This document shows positions 28,078-36,948 of a stretch of DNA of 64,000 nucleotides, in pieces. The translations under genes and the position numbers were made by a program. Position 1 is the first letter of the stretch, and each line of letters begins with the position of its first letter. The DNA comes from Calothrix sp. PCC 6303 (GTDB lineage: Bacteria; Cyanobacteriota; Cyanobacteriia; Cyanobacteriales; Nostocaceae), in contig NC_019751.1 of the NCBI RefSeq assembly GCF_000317435.1, positions 558,001 through 622,000 of the forward strand. The letters run 5' to 3'. Under the pieces are notes generated by a model. The model searched no databases, was not told where the DNA came from, and saw nothing but the letters and a program-made list of their open reading frames with translations.

Positions 28078-29271
28078 CTATTCGCGGATTTTCCAAATTA
28101 ATACTCGATTATTACCCGAATCAACTACAACGACATTATCACCACAAACATTGATACCGTAGCACCAGTTTAAACTATCTCTTTTTGGCAATCCAAAGTC
28201 ACGATTTTCACTCTTACTATCAAAATTAATTTGCCCTACTAATCCATCAGCTTCTGCACCCTGTAAATCAGTGATGAATTCGGGACTTTTCCAAATTAAT
28301 AAACGTGAGTTAGCTGTATCAGCAACAATTAAATGATTTCCAATAGCATCTACCCCATACGGCATACTTAAACTACGAGAATTAGGAAAGTAATTTCCTT
28401 GATTTAATTCTCCGCAATTAGTTCTTTCTTGTCCCAATATAGCAACACATTCCTGATTATTTATATTTGGAATTCCTTGCCAAATCATCACACGATTATT
28501 CCCTGCATCCGTGACGACTAAGTTACCTTGCCAAACAGTAATATCATGACACCATCGCATACTGGTAGCATCAGGATCATGACCACCATTTTCATGACGA
28601 GATATCATATCTAACTGTCCCAAAACTACATCCGCAGGTTGTCCATTTTCTGTTGGTAGCTGATTCCAAATTAAAACTCGACGATTACCCGTATCCGCAA
28701 CAAATAGCTGTCCTTGATAGCAATAAATACCATAGCACCAATTAAGGGTATTTGCTTCAGGAAACGAATTCCCACGATTAGGTTGATTTTCAGAAAAATT
28801 GACTTGACCTAATACAATATCAGCCGGAATATTATTACCTTGGGGGATTTTATGCCAAATTAAAACACGATGATTCCAAGCATCGGCAACCGCTAAACCT
28901 TCACCACAGTGACATATTCCTGTCGGCACATTAAATGTATTATTATCAACACCTCGATTTCCGTTTTGTCCTTCACTTTCAAAATCAACTTGTCCAATAA
29001 TCCAATCAGCAGGTTGATTATCTTGAATTGGAATATTTTCCCAACCTAATAAACGATGATGTCCAGTATCTGCAACCCATAAAGAAGAATTTATCGATGT
29101 TAAATCAGATACTAAACAAGCACCTCTGGGGGCAAACATTTGGACTGAACTAGGCAATATCGGATCAATAAAATCTTTGCTATCAAGGTTTTTACCTAAG
29201 ATAACATCTGCTCCATCTGGGGATAATAAACAATTATAATTAATCTGGTGTTTTTGCTGTTTAGGTATCAA
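28078..29271 (-). CDS. NHL-repeat beta-propeller protein of the extended hyp operon
   Basis: This 397-residue protein is built of repeats of about 57 residues with the core LxVADTGNxRVLIWxxxP (for example VADTGNRRVLIWNQLPTENGQPADVVLGQ), giving about six propeller blades. The start is a TTG at 29271 (IPKQQKHQ follows), overlapping the end of the NifU-like frame by position, since no ATG is available. An NHL protein just before hypF is a known part of the Nostoc extended hyp operon. Its role is thought to be in small-subunit maturation but is unproven. Confidence 0.85.
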   Translation of the reverse strand: MIPKQQKHQINYNCLLSPDGADVILGKNLDSKDFIDPILPSSVQMFAPRGACLVSDLTSINSSLWVADTGHHRLLGWENIPIQDNQPADWIIGQVDFESEGQNGNRGVDNNTFNVPTGICHCGEGLAVADAWNHRVLIWHKIPQGNNIPADIVLGQVNFSENQPNRGNSFPEANTLNWCYGIYCYQGQLFVADTGNRRVLIWNQLPTENGQPADVVLGQLDMISRHENGGHDPDATSMRWCHDITVWQGNLVVTDAGNNRVMIWQGIPNINNQECVAILGQERTNCGELNQGNYFPNSRSLSMPYGVDAIGNHLIVADTANSRLLIWKSPEFITDLQGAEADGLVGQINFDSKSENRDFGLPKRDSLNWCYGINVCGDNVVVVDSGNNRVLIWKIRE

Positions 29272-29272
29272 A

Positions 29273-29770
29273 TTACTTTACTGATATAACTTGCTTGATT
29301 TCTGGACAATATTCTTTAATTGTGGCTTCAATGCTATTTGATAAAGTGAAATTAGAAATAGCACAACTTTGACAAGTTCCCAATAACTTAATCTCAACAG
29401 TATCTGGTAGTTTTAGCGCGACTAATTCAACGTCACCGTTATGTTCCTATAAGCCAGGACGAACTGCTTTTAGTGCAGATTCTAATCTTTCAGCGAGAGA
29501 TTTTTGCTGTGGTTTTACAAGTTCATGATATAGTAGGAGACCATATACAACTTCATCCTCTACAGCATGACGAAGGGCTGAAATTGATTCCTCCTTCAGG
29601 CTTTTAATTAATCTTGTTAAAGCAACTTTATGCAGGGACTCAATTGCACGTTTTAAACCAGTAGCAACACAACGTTGGCTTTCATCCCATTCAGTAATAA
29701 TTGCTTCAAAGCGACTAATTTCTCCAACTAATTCTTCAATATTATCGTTATCTTGAATTGGGACTGTCAT
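29273..29770 (-). pseudogene. NifU-like protein gene with in-frame TAG
   Basis: The frame opens at 29770 with MTVPIQDNDNIEELVGEISRFEAI and runs 107 codons to a TAG at 29447-29449. It continues in the same frame for 57 codons: EHNGDVELVALKLPDTVEIKLL, GTCQSCAISNFTL, and on to YCPEIKQVISVK and TAA. The second part is the NifU C-terminal domain with its C-x-x-C [Fe-S] site. The stop stands where homologues have Gln or similar, so CAG to TAG is likely. The product would lack the cluster-binding domain. A single sequencing error is the other explanation. Confidence 0.8.
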
Positions 29771-29896
29771 TTGGCTTGAATAGTCTTGATAATATAGTAG
29801 GATAGAGATAAATATTTTTCATGTGTCAGCGTTGAATATCAAGATTATGCATTGAAGAAAATTTAAAATATGGGTGCATTAAAAACCATATTTATT

Positions 29897-29925
29897 GTAG
29901 GGGTTTAGCAGTACTAAACCCTTAC
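29897..29925. repeat. 29-bp palindrome, family B, diverged copy
   Basis: GTAGGGGTTTAGCA and ACTAAACCCTTAC arms, with two changes from the intact copy at 51489. It lies in the 242-bp spacer between the two-TM gene and the NifU-like gene. Confidence 0.75.
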
Positions 29926-30012
29926 AGGAAAAGTTTATTATCAAAACAATGATGAATAAAAGCCTAAACCATTTATTTTCAAAGAATGCATTCCATGATT
30001 AATTGATACTAA

Positions 30013-30237
30013 CTATTTCATTTTGAAATCACGAAATATATAGGGCATAATCATTCCAATTAGCAAACTTGAAGTTGTTACATTTAGACCTAAAGGGGTT
30101 CCCAACTGATTCAATGAAAGAAAAATTCCTAAACCAGAAATTGTACCAATAACAACTAGCTTAACAAAATTCATCGGGTCGCGTAACAGCCGTCCTTTAA
30201 AAAATAACCGAGTTGCAAACCAAGCAATTTGTAGCAT
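30013..30237 (-). CDS. Small two-helix membrane protein of the extended hyp operon
   Basis: The 74-residue protein has two hydrophobic segments (FVKLVVIGTISGLGIFLSL and LNVTTSSLLIGMIMPYIF) joined by a short NQLGTPLG loop. It begins 11 bp after the preceding gene. Small membrane proteins at this position are known in the Nostoc extended hyp operon; their function is unknown. Confidence 0.8.
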   Translation of the reverse strand: MLQIAWFATRLFFKGRLLRDPMNFVKLVVIGTISGLGIFLSLNQLGTPLGLNVTTSSLLIGMIMPYIFRDFKMK

Positions 30238-30248
30238 TACCTATTCTC

Positions 30249-30518
30249 CTAATTCATACTCGTCATAACATTGAGAATTGCCAGTCCTAAAATTATTGTG
30301 GGAATTACACCCGCAGGACCAAAAAAACCGCCTAAAATAGCAGATAATTCGTAACCTAAATCTTTTCTAGCCAAAAGGATTCCTCCAATGGCACCACCAA
30401 TCATTGACATAATCGATCCAACCGCTAGCCAAATTAAACCAGTAACAAAGTTAATTTCACCTGCACCTAAACTCGTAATTATTTTATTAATAATTGGATC
30501 ATTAATAAGTTCTTCCAT
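30249..30518 (-). CDS. Small glycine-rich membrane protein of the extended hyp operon
   Basis: The 89-residue protein has two glycine-rich hydrophobic helices (FVTGLIWLAVGSIMSMIGGAIGGILLA and ILGGFFGPAGVIPTIILGLAIL) with a short polar loop. It is spaced 10 bp from the TPR gene and 11 bp from the next, so it belongs to one transcript. Function is unknown. Confidence 0.8.
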   Translation of the reverse strand: MEELINDPIINKIITSLGAGEINFVTGLIWLAVGSIMSMIGGAIGGILLARKDLGYELSAILGGFFGPAGVIPTIILGLAILNVMTSMN

Positions 30519-30528
30519 TGTTATTTCT

Positions 30529-31524
30529 CTACTTCATTGATGATATTAATGTAATCTCTCTGTGAATATCTGATAATATTTGACTTATCATTTCAGCCTG
30601 TTCAAGCTGTTGGTTTTGAGTAAATATTGCCAGAGATTCTTGATAGTACTTTTGTGCCTGTAAAAGATTGTTTAAATTACCTAATTCAGCCTTTTCTAAA
30701 TCATCGGGAATATTGGATAAAGCATTAGCAAGATTGGAAATAGTATTGGCATACTCCAAAGGAGTATCATGGGGATTACGAACTTTCAACGCTTCTTGGT
30801 AAGCCTTAACTGCACGCAAACTATTTTCAACCGGGTGAGAACTAGGTAAATACTGCCAAGCATTTCCCAAATTATTCTGCAACATTGCATACTCTTTTGG
30901 ATGCTCAATCATATTCAGATGACTAAGGGCTGTTTCAAATGATTTTACTGCTAATGCATGTTGTAGATGTTCCTGTGAAGCATTTGATAAACACGCGATC
31001 GCTATATTGTTGTGGAGGATAGCATACTCCTGGGGAAAATCCTCCCAACCAAACACCCGCAACGCTTCTTGGTACATGGCAATACTTTCGCCAATTTTAA
31101 CCCTCCCGAAGTTTGCCAAGGATTGTAATACTAATCCCAAATTCATCTGTGCTTCTGCGACTTCTACATCTGTCCCCAACTGCTGCAAAACTGGTAATGC
31201 TTCCTCATACTCAATTTTAGCTTGTAGTAGCAAGTCAACCTGACTTGATGGAATTGCTTGTAATGTTCCAGCTATCCCTACTTTAGCCTTAGCCTTGAGT
31301 AATAGATAGTCTTCCCCACACAACTCCTGGGCTTCGTTGTATAGTATTAAGCTTGCGTGACATAAGTTGTTAACATTTTCAAAATCATGTTGAGTTTTGG
31401 GTTGTTTTTGAAAACCCTGCGCTAACTCAATCAGCATCTCTATCTTTTCTTCAGTTGTCGCATGTTCAGATGCAACCGCATCTATTGCCGCTTTCACCAT
31501 CGAGTCAGTAATACTTGGAGACAT
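30529..31524 (-). CDS. TPR-repeat protein, first gene of the extended hyp operon
   Basis: This 331-residue protein of tetratricopeptide-like helices has repeats such as YAILHNNIAIACLSNAS, YAMLQNNLGNAWQYLPSS and YANTISNLANALSNIP, each about 50-60 residues apart with larger insertions. It is a soluble scaffold. As first gene of the minus-strand operon it should carry the promoter in 31525-31930. I found no clear NtcA box (GTA-N8-TAC) there by eye. Confidence 0.8.
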   Translation of the reverse strand: MSPSITDSMVKAAIDAVASEHATTEEKIEMLIELAQGFQKQPKTQHDFENVNNLCHASLILYNEAQELCGEDYLLLKAKAKVGIAGTLQAIPSSQVDLLLQAKIEYEEALPVLQQLGTDVEVAEAQMNLGLVLQSLANFGRVKIGESIAMYQEALRVFGWEDFPQEYAILHNNIAIACLSNASQEHLQHALAVKSFETALSHLNMIEHPKEYAMLQNNLGNAWQYLPSSHPVENSLRAVKAYQEALKVRNPHDTPLEYANTISNLANALSNIPDDLEKAELGNLNNLLQAQKYYQESLAIFTQNQQLEQAEMISQILSDIHREITLISSMK

Positions 31525-31929
31525 AACTAAAATACAAGCAATTAGAGTGGTGTTTGTAGCGAACTCTAGACTGATTAATTAAATATTTATAAGCAAATAT
31601 GCTCTATTCAACTTTTCATGAACTACTAGTATTTTACTATAAATAATTCACTGATTAAAAACCAGGGTAGATAATAAGTTTAATCCAATACTTTCAGCAT
31701 AATTAATGTTAAAATTTCAACATTGTCTTATAGATTATAATAGTTTTATCTGTAGCCTATAGACGTTATATTGAGTGGAATAGTGGGAGGCTATTTCCCA
31801 ACAACACTTCAGAATAATTATCAACTACAAAAAAAATATGCTAGTTTGCTACAATCAAATAAGCTTCAAATTTAGATCCAGGCTTAAGCTCTACTCAATT
31901 CAAATACATTCAATATCAATGAATACCAA

Positions 31930-31992
31930 ATGACTAACGTACTTTGGCTACAAGGTGGAGCTTGTAGTGGCAACACCATGTCGATAGTATAG
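31930..31992 (+). pseudogene. hupS: hupS relic (N-terminus of uptake hydrogenase small subunit)
   Basis: The ATG at 31930 opens MTNVLWLQGGACSGNTMS, the N-terminus of cyanobacterial HupS with the first two-thirds of its proximal cluster motif (GGACSGN). It then reads IV and TAG. Codons 1-18 look pristine and the remainder of the about 320-residue gene is missing, so an internal deletion from about codon 18 is more likely than slow decay. The position, divergent from the extended hyp operon, is where hupSL lies in Nostoc. Confidence 0.85.
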
Positions 31993-32444
31993 TCACAATA
32001 GAACAAGCTGAGATACCTTTCCTAGCTCAGTTACAGGCTACAAAGAATACGGCATATTTGAAATAACCATACTGTAACCACTCAGTTGGGCGTGCGCGAA
32101 GAACATATAAGCAAATAGTAGAACTTTACTCAAAATTTGATATCGATATTAAAACTAGATAAAAATCCACATTTTCAACCAAGTAAAGGAAACGCAGTCC
32201 CAGTTAACGCCCACAAACCCCATTTATGGAAGCAAGATATAGCCGTGTCAGTAGACTTGCACAACGGCTGTAATTAATTTGACTTACTTACTTGGTATTC
32301 CAAGCTTAATCAAAATTGCAAGTTATTATACCGATTCAAAAAATGTTTGCGACAGATTACCTGACTTACATCAGAATCAAGAACCCCACCCTATAGACGC
32401 GTAGCGGCTTCTCTTTGAGTACCCTCCCCCGAAGCTTTGCAGAA

Positions 32445-32545
32445 GAAGAATTCTCCCGCAAACTTCTCTCCGCTTGCGGAGAGAAAACAAGAATTTAATT
32501 CCCCCTCCCCGCAAGCGGGGTAGGGGGTTAGGGGGTGGGGTTTAT
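32445..32545. repeat. Cluster of short hairpin repeats
   Basis: It contains CTCTCCGCTTGCGGAGAG and CCCCGCAAGCGGGG within T/C- and G-rich flanks (GGGGGTTAGGGGGTGGGG). These are common spacer repeats in filamentous cyanobacteria. Confidence 0.65.
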
Positions 32546-32716
32546 CCATGTATTGCATTCTTTTTTCAAATTGGTATTAAATTCGCGTTCCTAAACTACA
32601 AACCAGGAATTTTTGATTTGTTCAATAGCTAAATTTCATAAAACTCAAACTATTTTTCCGTAATCCGAATAAGTGGAACTGGAGTAATACCTAACAACGC
32701 AACTTAGGTAAAAAAC

Positions 32717-33205
32717 ATGACAACTACAGTAAATAGCGCAGCAGCTAAAATCAATGATCCTACTTTGAAAAAAGGCGATCGAGGTGCCAAAGTCAAAGAG
32801 CTACAAGAGCTATTAAACAAGAGGATTACGAAACCAGAGGCCATTAAAGTTGACGGTATCTTTGGTGATAAAACCGAAATAGTCGTCAAAACAGTACAGT
32901 ATCAATTCTTACTTAAGCGTGATGGAATTGCGGGTACTTTGACTTGGAAGTCACTACGGGCAAATGCACCTGTTGACAAACCAGTTTTAAAGAAGGGTGA
33001 CAAGGGTGAACAAGTTTCCATTGTTCAACAAGTTCTCAAAGATGCTGGATATTACAAAGGTGCAATTGATGGAGATTTTGGAACCGGTACCGATACGGCT
33101 ATTAAGGCTTTGCAAAAAGGTAAAAAATTAACAGTCGATGGCGTTATTGATGTCAAAACATGGAAAGTATTAAGTGATGTGGCGACATTTTTAACTGTTG
33201 ACTAA
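32717..33205 (+). CDS. Peptidoglycan-binding domain protein (two PG_binding_1 repeats)
   Basis: This 162-residue protein has two repeats of the three-helix PG_binding_1 fold: LKKGDRGAKVKELQELLNK ... VDGIFGDKTE at about 17-75 and LKKGDKGEQVSIVQQVLKD ... IDGDFGTGTDTAIKALQK at about 90-150. No signal peptide and no catalytic domain are seen, so export is unclear. It is the first gene of a plus-strand run that continues with the triplicated 82-aa genes, 175 bp downstream. Confidence 0.85.
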   Translation: MTTTVNSAAAKINDPTLKKGDRGAKVKELQELLNKRITKPEAIKVDGIFGDKTEIVVKTVQYQFLLKRDGIAGTLTWKSLRANAPVDKPVLKKGDKGEQVSIVQQVLKDAGYYKGAIDGDFGTGTDTAIKALQKGKKLTVDGVIDVKTWKVLSDVATFLTVD

Positions 33206-33379
33206 CGCTAAAGCTTTGATCTTCTAGATTCCGTTAATTAGTAGATTTTTCTTTCCCCAATACCGAAAAATAGTTAATTACCAATCCAATTTTGAAAGGA
33301 TACTATTGATATCAGTAAGGAAGGAAAGGTCTAAAGGACAAAATCAGCAACTAATCATCTAAGGATAAATATATTAATC

Positions 33380-33628
33380 ATGTCTACAGATAACTGCGAA
33401 CAATACCCCGATGCTTGCAAATTCACAGTTCCAATTCATCTGAATATTCCAATCTTCGTTGAGCCAACATTGATCATTAAACATGCCCAACCTGTGAGAG
33501 AAAAGCTACAAGTTCATCTTGAACCAGATGTCTATCTCACACCAGAAGTAACTGCATCTGCACCTGTTTGTATTCCTCAAAATGGATATGGCAGACATCA
33601 ACTACCTGCTGAATCAGCATTCCAATAG
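33380..33628 (+). CDS. Unrecognised 82-aa protein, tandem copy 1
   Basis: I do not recognise this family. The protein starts MSTDNCEQYPDACKFTVPIH and continues with alternating hydrophobic residues (LNIPIFVEPTLIIKHAQP), a charged VREKLQVHLEPDVYLTPEV stretch and a CIPQNGYGRHQ tail. There are three Cys (6, 13, 64), and no signal peptide, GG leader or membrane helix. It differs from copies 2 and 3 by D4 for Y4 and a few residues. The leader (GGATAAATATATTAATC) differs from those of the other copies. Confidence 0.75.
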   Translation: MSTDNCEQYPDACKFTVPIHLNIPIFVEPTLIIKHAQPVREKLQVHLEPDVYLTPEVTASAPVCIPQNGYGRHQLPAESAFQ

Positions 33629-33685
33629 TTCTAACCTAAATCATTAACTTACACACTTAATTCTCAACTACAAGGATTCTAACTC

Positions 33686-33934
33686 ATGTCTACATATAAC
33701 TGCGAACAATACCCCGATGCTTGCAAATTCACAGTTCCAATTCAACTGAATATTCCAATCTTCGTTGAACCAACATTGATCATTAAACATGCCCAACCTG
33801 TGAGAGAAAAGCTACAAGTTCATCTTGAACCAGATGTCTATCTCACACCAGAAGTAACTGCATCTGTACCTGTTTGTATTCCTCAAAATGGATATGGCAA
33901 ACATCAACTACCTGCTGAATCAGCATTCCAATAG
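33686..33934 (+). CDS. Unrecognised 82-aa protein, tandem copy 2
   Basis: It is nearly identical to copy 1 (changes D4Y, H20Q, A60V, R71K). An AAGGATT ribosome site stands 7-8 bases before the ATG. Most base differences between copies sit in a few codons and several are conservative, so all three copies appear to be under selection or very recent. Confidence 0.75.
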   Translation: MSTYNCEQYPDACKFTVPIQLNIPIFVEPTLIIKHAQPVREKLQVHLEPDVYLTPEVTASVPVCIPQNGYGKHQLPAESAFQ

Positions 33935-33991
33935 TTCTAACCTAAATCATTAACTTACACACTTAATTCTCAACTACAAGGATTCCAAATC

Positions 33992-34240
33992 ATGTCTACA
34001 TATAACTGCGAACAATACCCCGATGCTTGCAAATTCACAGTTCCAATTCACCTGAATATTCCAATCTTCGTTGAGCCAACATTGATCATTAAACATGCCC
34101 AACCTGTAAGAGAAAAGCTACAAGTTCATCTTGAACCAGATGTCTATCTCACACCAGAAGTAACTGCATCTGCACCTGTTTGTATTCCTCAAAATGGATA
34201 TGGCAGACATCAACTAAGCACATCCCAAACTCTACCATAG
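33992..34240 (+). CDS. Unrecognised 82-aa protein, tandem copy 3
   Basis: It is identical to the others for about 75 residues, but the last residues are LSTSQTLP in place of LPAESAFQ. The repeat boundary therefore falls inside the gene. It has the same AAGGATT ribosome site. A strong hairpin follows. Confidence 0.75.
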   Translation: MSTYNCEQYPDACKFTVPIHLNIPIFVEPTLIIKHAQPVREKLQVHLEPDVYLTPEVTASAPVCIPQNGYGRHQLSTSQTLP

Positions 34241-34247
34241 TCACAGA

Positions 34248-34294
34248 TGTCAAAGTAAGAGTACAAGAGATAGTGTTGTACCCTTACTTTGACA
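34248..34294 (+). terminator. Strong hairpin after the triplicated genes
   Basis: TGTCAAAGTAAGAGTACAA pairs with TTGTACCCTTACTTTGACA (19 bp with one G-U-type mismatch) around a GAGATAGTG loop. It would end or attenuate the transcript before the 175-aa gene. Confidence 0.7.
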
Positions 34295-34363
34295 TTATTG
34301 GATATTGACTACAGAGCAATTTTTAATAACTAGATTTTCATTGTACTAAGTAAATCATAACTC

Positions 34364-34891
34364 ATGTCTACACTCCCTGAATCACTGGAAAAACGTAAAA
34401 TCAATATCTCTATGATGTTAAAAGTGCCTATCGATATTGAAATAGAAGTTTTGGCATTACCAGCTACAAACGAACATCAGTCTGAAGATAAAAAAGTAGA
34501 TGAAATCTTTTGTAACATCACTCAAGATTCTGAGCCTGAGGTTGTGATTAGCGAGGCAAGTTTGGCTGGACTTGATGAGAATAGTAAAACTTTAATGAAT
34601 CAAATTGTAAATCAGCTTGAACAAACAGATAGTCTTTTTTCTATATTATCTCCAATTCAATATGAATCACAAATACAAGATAGTTTGAAGTCTAATAGAG
34701 GAGATAAAAGTGAAGATATAGAGGTATTTTCCACAGCAGAATATGCAGCTATTCCATCAAAAATTCAGCCACAGAGTAATAAAAATATGCTGACATTCTT
34801 GGACTCGTTCAATGATAGCTTTGCCTTTATAGCAAATATGGTAGGAACAGTTTTATTTCTGGGAAAAATTGTAAACTATAGTTGGGACTAA
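34364..34891 (+). CDS. Unrecognised 175-aa protein with C-terminal hydrophobic helix
   Basis: It starts MSTLPESLEKRKINISMMLK and then VPIDIEIEVLALP, which echoes the alternating VPIHLNIPIFVEPTL core of the 82-aa proteins. The middle is acidic (EDKKVDEIFCNITQDSEPEV). The C-terminus has a hydrophobic segment (FAFIANMVGTVLFLGKIV) and ends NYSWD. I do not recognise a domain. It is on the same strand as the three copies, after the hairpin, and is probably a diverged, membrane-anchored relative. Confidence 0.6.
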   Translation: MSTLPESLEKRKINISMMLKVPIDIEIEVLALPATNEHQSEDKKVDEIFCNITQDSEPEVVISEASLAGLDENSKTLMNQIVNQLEQTDSLFSILSPIQYESQIQDSLKSNRGDKSEDIEVFSTAEYAAIPSKIQPQSNKNMLTFLDSFNDSFAFIANMVGTVLFLGKIVNYSWD

Positions 34892-35272
34892 TTGAAAATA
34901 CGTATATATATTGTATTGCTTAGTTTTCAGTACTTAAAGAATAGAGCAATCTGAGGGGGTGGCTAAAGCATTGAATTCAATACACTGACGAAGCCTTAGC
35001 TGTCCTGAAAGAGCTAGGGCTTATATTTTATTTCTGCGAGTCGCAAACCGATAGGCTACAGGTTTCTTTTATGCCTGTAGGGCTTTATGCTACATAAAGT
35101 CCTACGGATATGGCTTCCTTTAGTACAATGACATTGTGTAATTAATTCTACATGGTTACTTATCATACATTTTGTATGAAAATTTCAGTAATAAAAAGCA
35201 CAGAGTCAAGAGGGTAGTTATAGGGAAGGGATCTGAGTTTGGCAAAAAACTAGATTAGGTTGAGATTGACTA
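34892..35272. other. Spacer with hairpin
   Basis: About 380 bp with no gene. GTAGGGCTTTAT pairs with ATAAAGTCCTAC (35078-35105), and a GAGCTAGGGCTT segment lies just left. These look like dispersed repeats downstream of two convergent units. Confidence 0.45.
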
Positions 35273-36655
35273 TCAAATCGCACGGGATAAGGTTCTTTCT
35301 CTGGTTTTTTGATGTGCGTCAAAAACCACTGCGATATTGCGAACTAGTAATCTACCGATTTCGGTGACGGTTATGTGTTGCGACGACAAATTGACTAACC
35401 CGTCGTCTGCTAAAAGTTGTAAACCCTGAATTTCATCAGCAAAGTAGTCATCAAAACTAAGATTATACTTTTGTGCGATCGCATGTTTATCCAACCTATT
35501 GCCAGACATAATGCTCATAATCACATCCCGCCTAATAATATCATCTGCGTTCAGCTTATAACCCTTACTGGTGGCAAGATTTCCGGCATCAATTGCTCGA
35601 TAATAGTCTTTGAGTTGTTTATGGTTTTGAGCATAGGCATCATCTAGCATACTCACAGATGTTGCCCCAAAACCTAGTAATTCTGCCTGTGCGTGGGTTG
35701 TGTAGCCTTGGAAGTTGCGTTTTAGGTTATCATTGCGTTGTGCGATCGCTAATTCATCTTGGGGTTTAGCAAAATGATCCATCCCAATAAACAGATATTT
35801 ACTGGCAGTTAATTCCTCGATTGTCATTTTCAAAATTTCTAACTTTTCCTGGGGTTGTGGTAGTGCTTCTTTAGGGATTTTTCTCTGTACTGGTTTTACC
35901 CAAGGTACATAGGCAAAGTTAAATACGGCAATTCTATCAGGATCTAATTCAATAGTTTTTTTAATGGTGTCGCGGAAGGTAAATAAGCTTTGATAAGGCA
36001 AACCGTAAATTAAATCAACATTTACACTTTGAAATTTCGCTGCTTTAATCCAACTCATGACATCAAATAACATTTCTTCCGGTTGAATACGGTTGATAGC
36101 TTCTTGGACTTGGGGATTAAAATCTTGTAAACCAAAACTGATACGATTAAAACCAATTTCTCGCAAAAAGAAAATGTAATCTTTAGTAATGTAGCGGGGA
36201 TTAATTTCGATTGATATTTCGGCATTGGGAGCAATATTAAAATTTTGATTAATATTTTTCCAAATTAATTCTACTTGCTCAATATTCAAATAGTTGGGAG
36301 TACCACCGCCCCAATGAATTTGTTCAACGATTCTTTGGGAATCTACCAAACTGGAAACATGTTGAATATCACTAACTAAATAATCTACATAAGGTTTAGC
36401 CATATTGCGATTATTGGTGACAACAACATTGCAACCACAAAAATAACAAGCGCTTTGGCAAAAGGGAATATGAAAGTAAAGTGAGAGGGGAGTTTTGCGT
36501 TTGTTCGAGGATGCGATCGCATTTTGAAAATCTACATGGTTAAATTCTTCTTTTAACTCTGTTGCTGGGGGATAACTTGTATATCGAGGTGTGACAGTAT
36601 CATATTTTTTGATTAAGTCCAAATCAAATTTCACACCAGGTAATTGAGAAACCAT
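35273..36655 (-). CDS. hemN: Oxygen-independent coproporphyrinogen III dehydrogenase
   Basis: This 460-residue radical SAM enzyme converts coproporphyrinogen III to protoporphyrinogen IX without O2. The cluster motif is at Cys66, Cys70 and Cys73 (FCQSACYFCGC), followed by the WGGGTPNYL SAM loop and the C-terminal HemN domain. Full length fits true HemN and not the shorter HemW. It follows the heme oxygenase gene on the same strand after 330 bp, the pairing known from low-oxygen clusters in Synechocystis. Confidence 0.95.
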   Translation of the reverse strand: MVSQLPGVKFDLDLIKKYDTVTPRYTSYPPATELKEEFNHVDFQNAIASSNKRKTPLSLYFHIPFCQSACYFCGCNVVVTNNRNMAKPYVDYLVSDIQHVSSLVDSQRIVEQIHWGGGTPNYLNIEQVELIWKNINQNFNIAPNAEISIEINPRYITKDYIFFLREIGFNRISFGLQDFNPQVQEAINRIQPEEMLFDVMSWIKAAKFQSVNVDLIYGLPYQSLFTFRDTIKKTIELDPDRIAVFNFAYVPWVKPVQRKIPKEALPQPQEKLEILKMTIEELTASKYLFIGMDHFAKPQDELAIAQRNDNLKRNFQGYTTHAQAELLGFGATSVSMLDDAYAQNHKQLKDYYRAIDAGNLATSKGYKLNADDIIRRDVIMSIMSGNRLDKHAIAQKYNLSFDDYFADEIQGLQLLADDGLVNLSSQHITVTEIGRLLVRNIAVVFDAHQKTRERTLSRAI

Positions 36656-36948
36656 TTATTTTCTTCCAAAGAATGATCATATTTGAGGAGGATGACGTGA
36701 TTTTTTGAGAAAACTATTTTACAATTTTCCCAAATAATCTATAGTTAGCGACTAGCAATAATTGGAGAGAAATAAATGCTAACTATTTTTTAGTAAATCA
36801 CATCAAAATTTTAATGATTATAGCTCGATAGGAGACATATAGTCTGTAAATATCGAACTTTTAGAAATAGAGAAACATAATTATTGAGTTAGAGATAATA
36901 ATTAATTGCTTAATTATTAAAGTCTGATCAATAATCTGATTCTTGCTG

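Larger units (their letters stand above)
31525..32716. other. 1.2-kb spacer with hydrogenase relic and repeats
   Basis: It holds the extended hyp promoter side, the hupS relic at 31930-31992, two short unexplained reading frames (32090-32162 and 32122-32277), and a repeat cluster at about 32445-32545 (CTCTCCGCTTGCGGAGAG and CCCCGCAAGCGGGG hairpins). No intact gene is seen. Confidence 0.6.
33380..34216 (+). repeat. Tandem triplication, 306-bp period
   Basis: Gene starts at 33380, 33686 and 33992 are exactly 306 bp apart. Coding and spacer sequence of units 1 and 2 match over nearly the whole length; unit 3 diverges after about 34216 (CATCAACTA then AGCACATCCC). This shows recent duplication. 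Confidence 0.95.

Noticed and set aside
33380-34240. CRISPR array
   Set aside because: The 306-bp repeats are whole genes with spacers and not short repeats with unique spacers. No CRISPR array was found anywhere in the window.
33380-34240. RiPP precursor genes
   Set aside because: There is no leader with GG or other cleavage motif, and no modifying enzyme or ABC exporter nearby.
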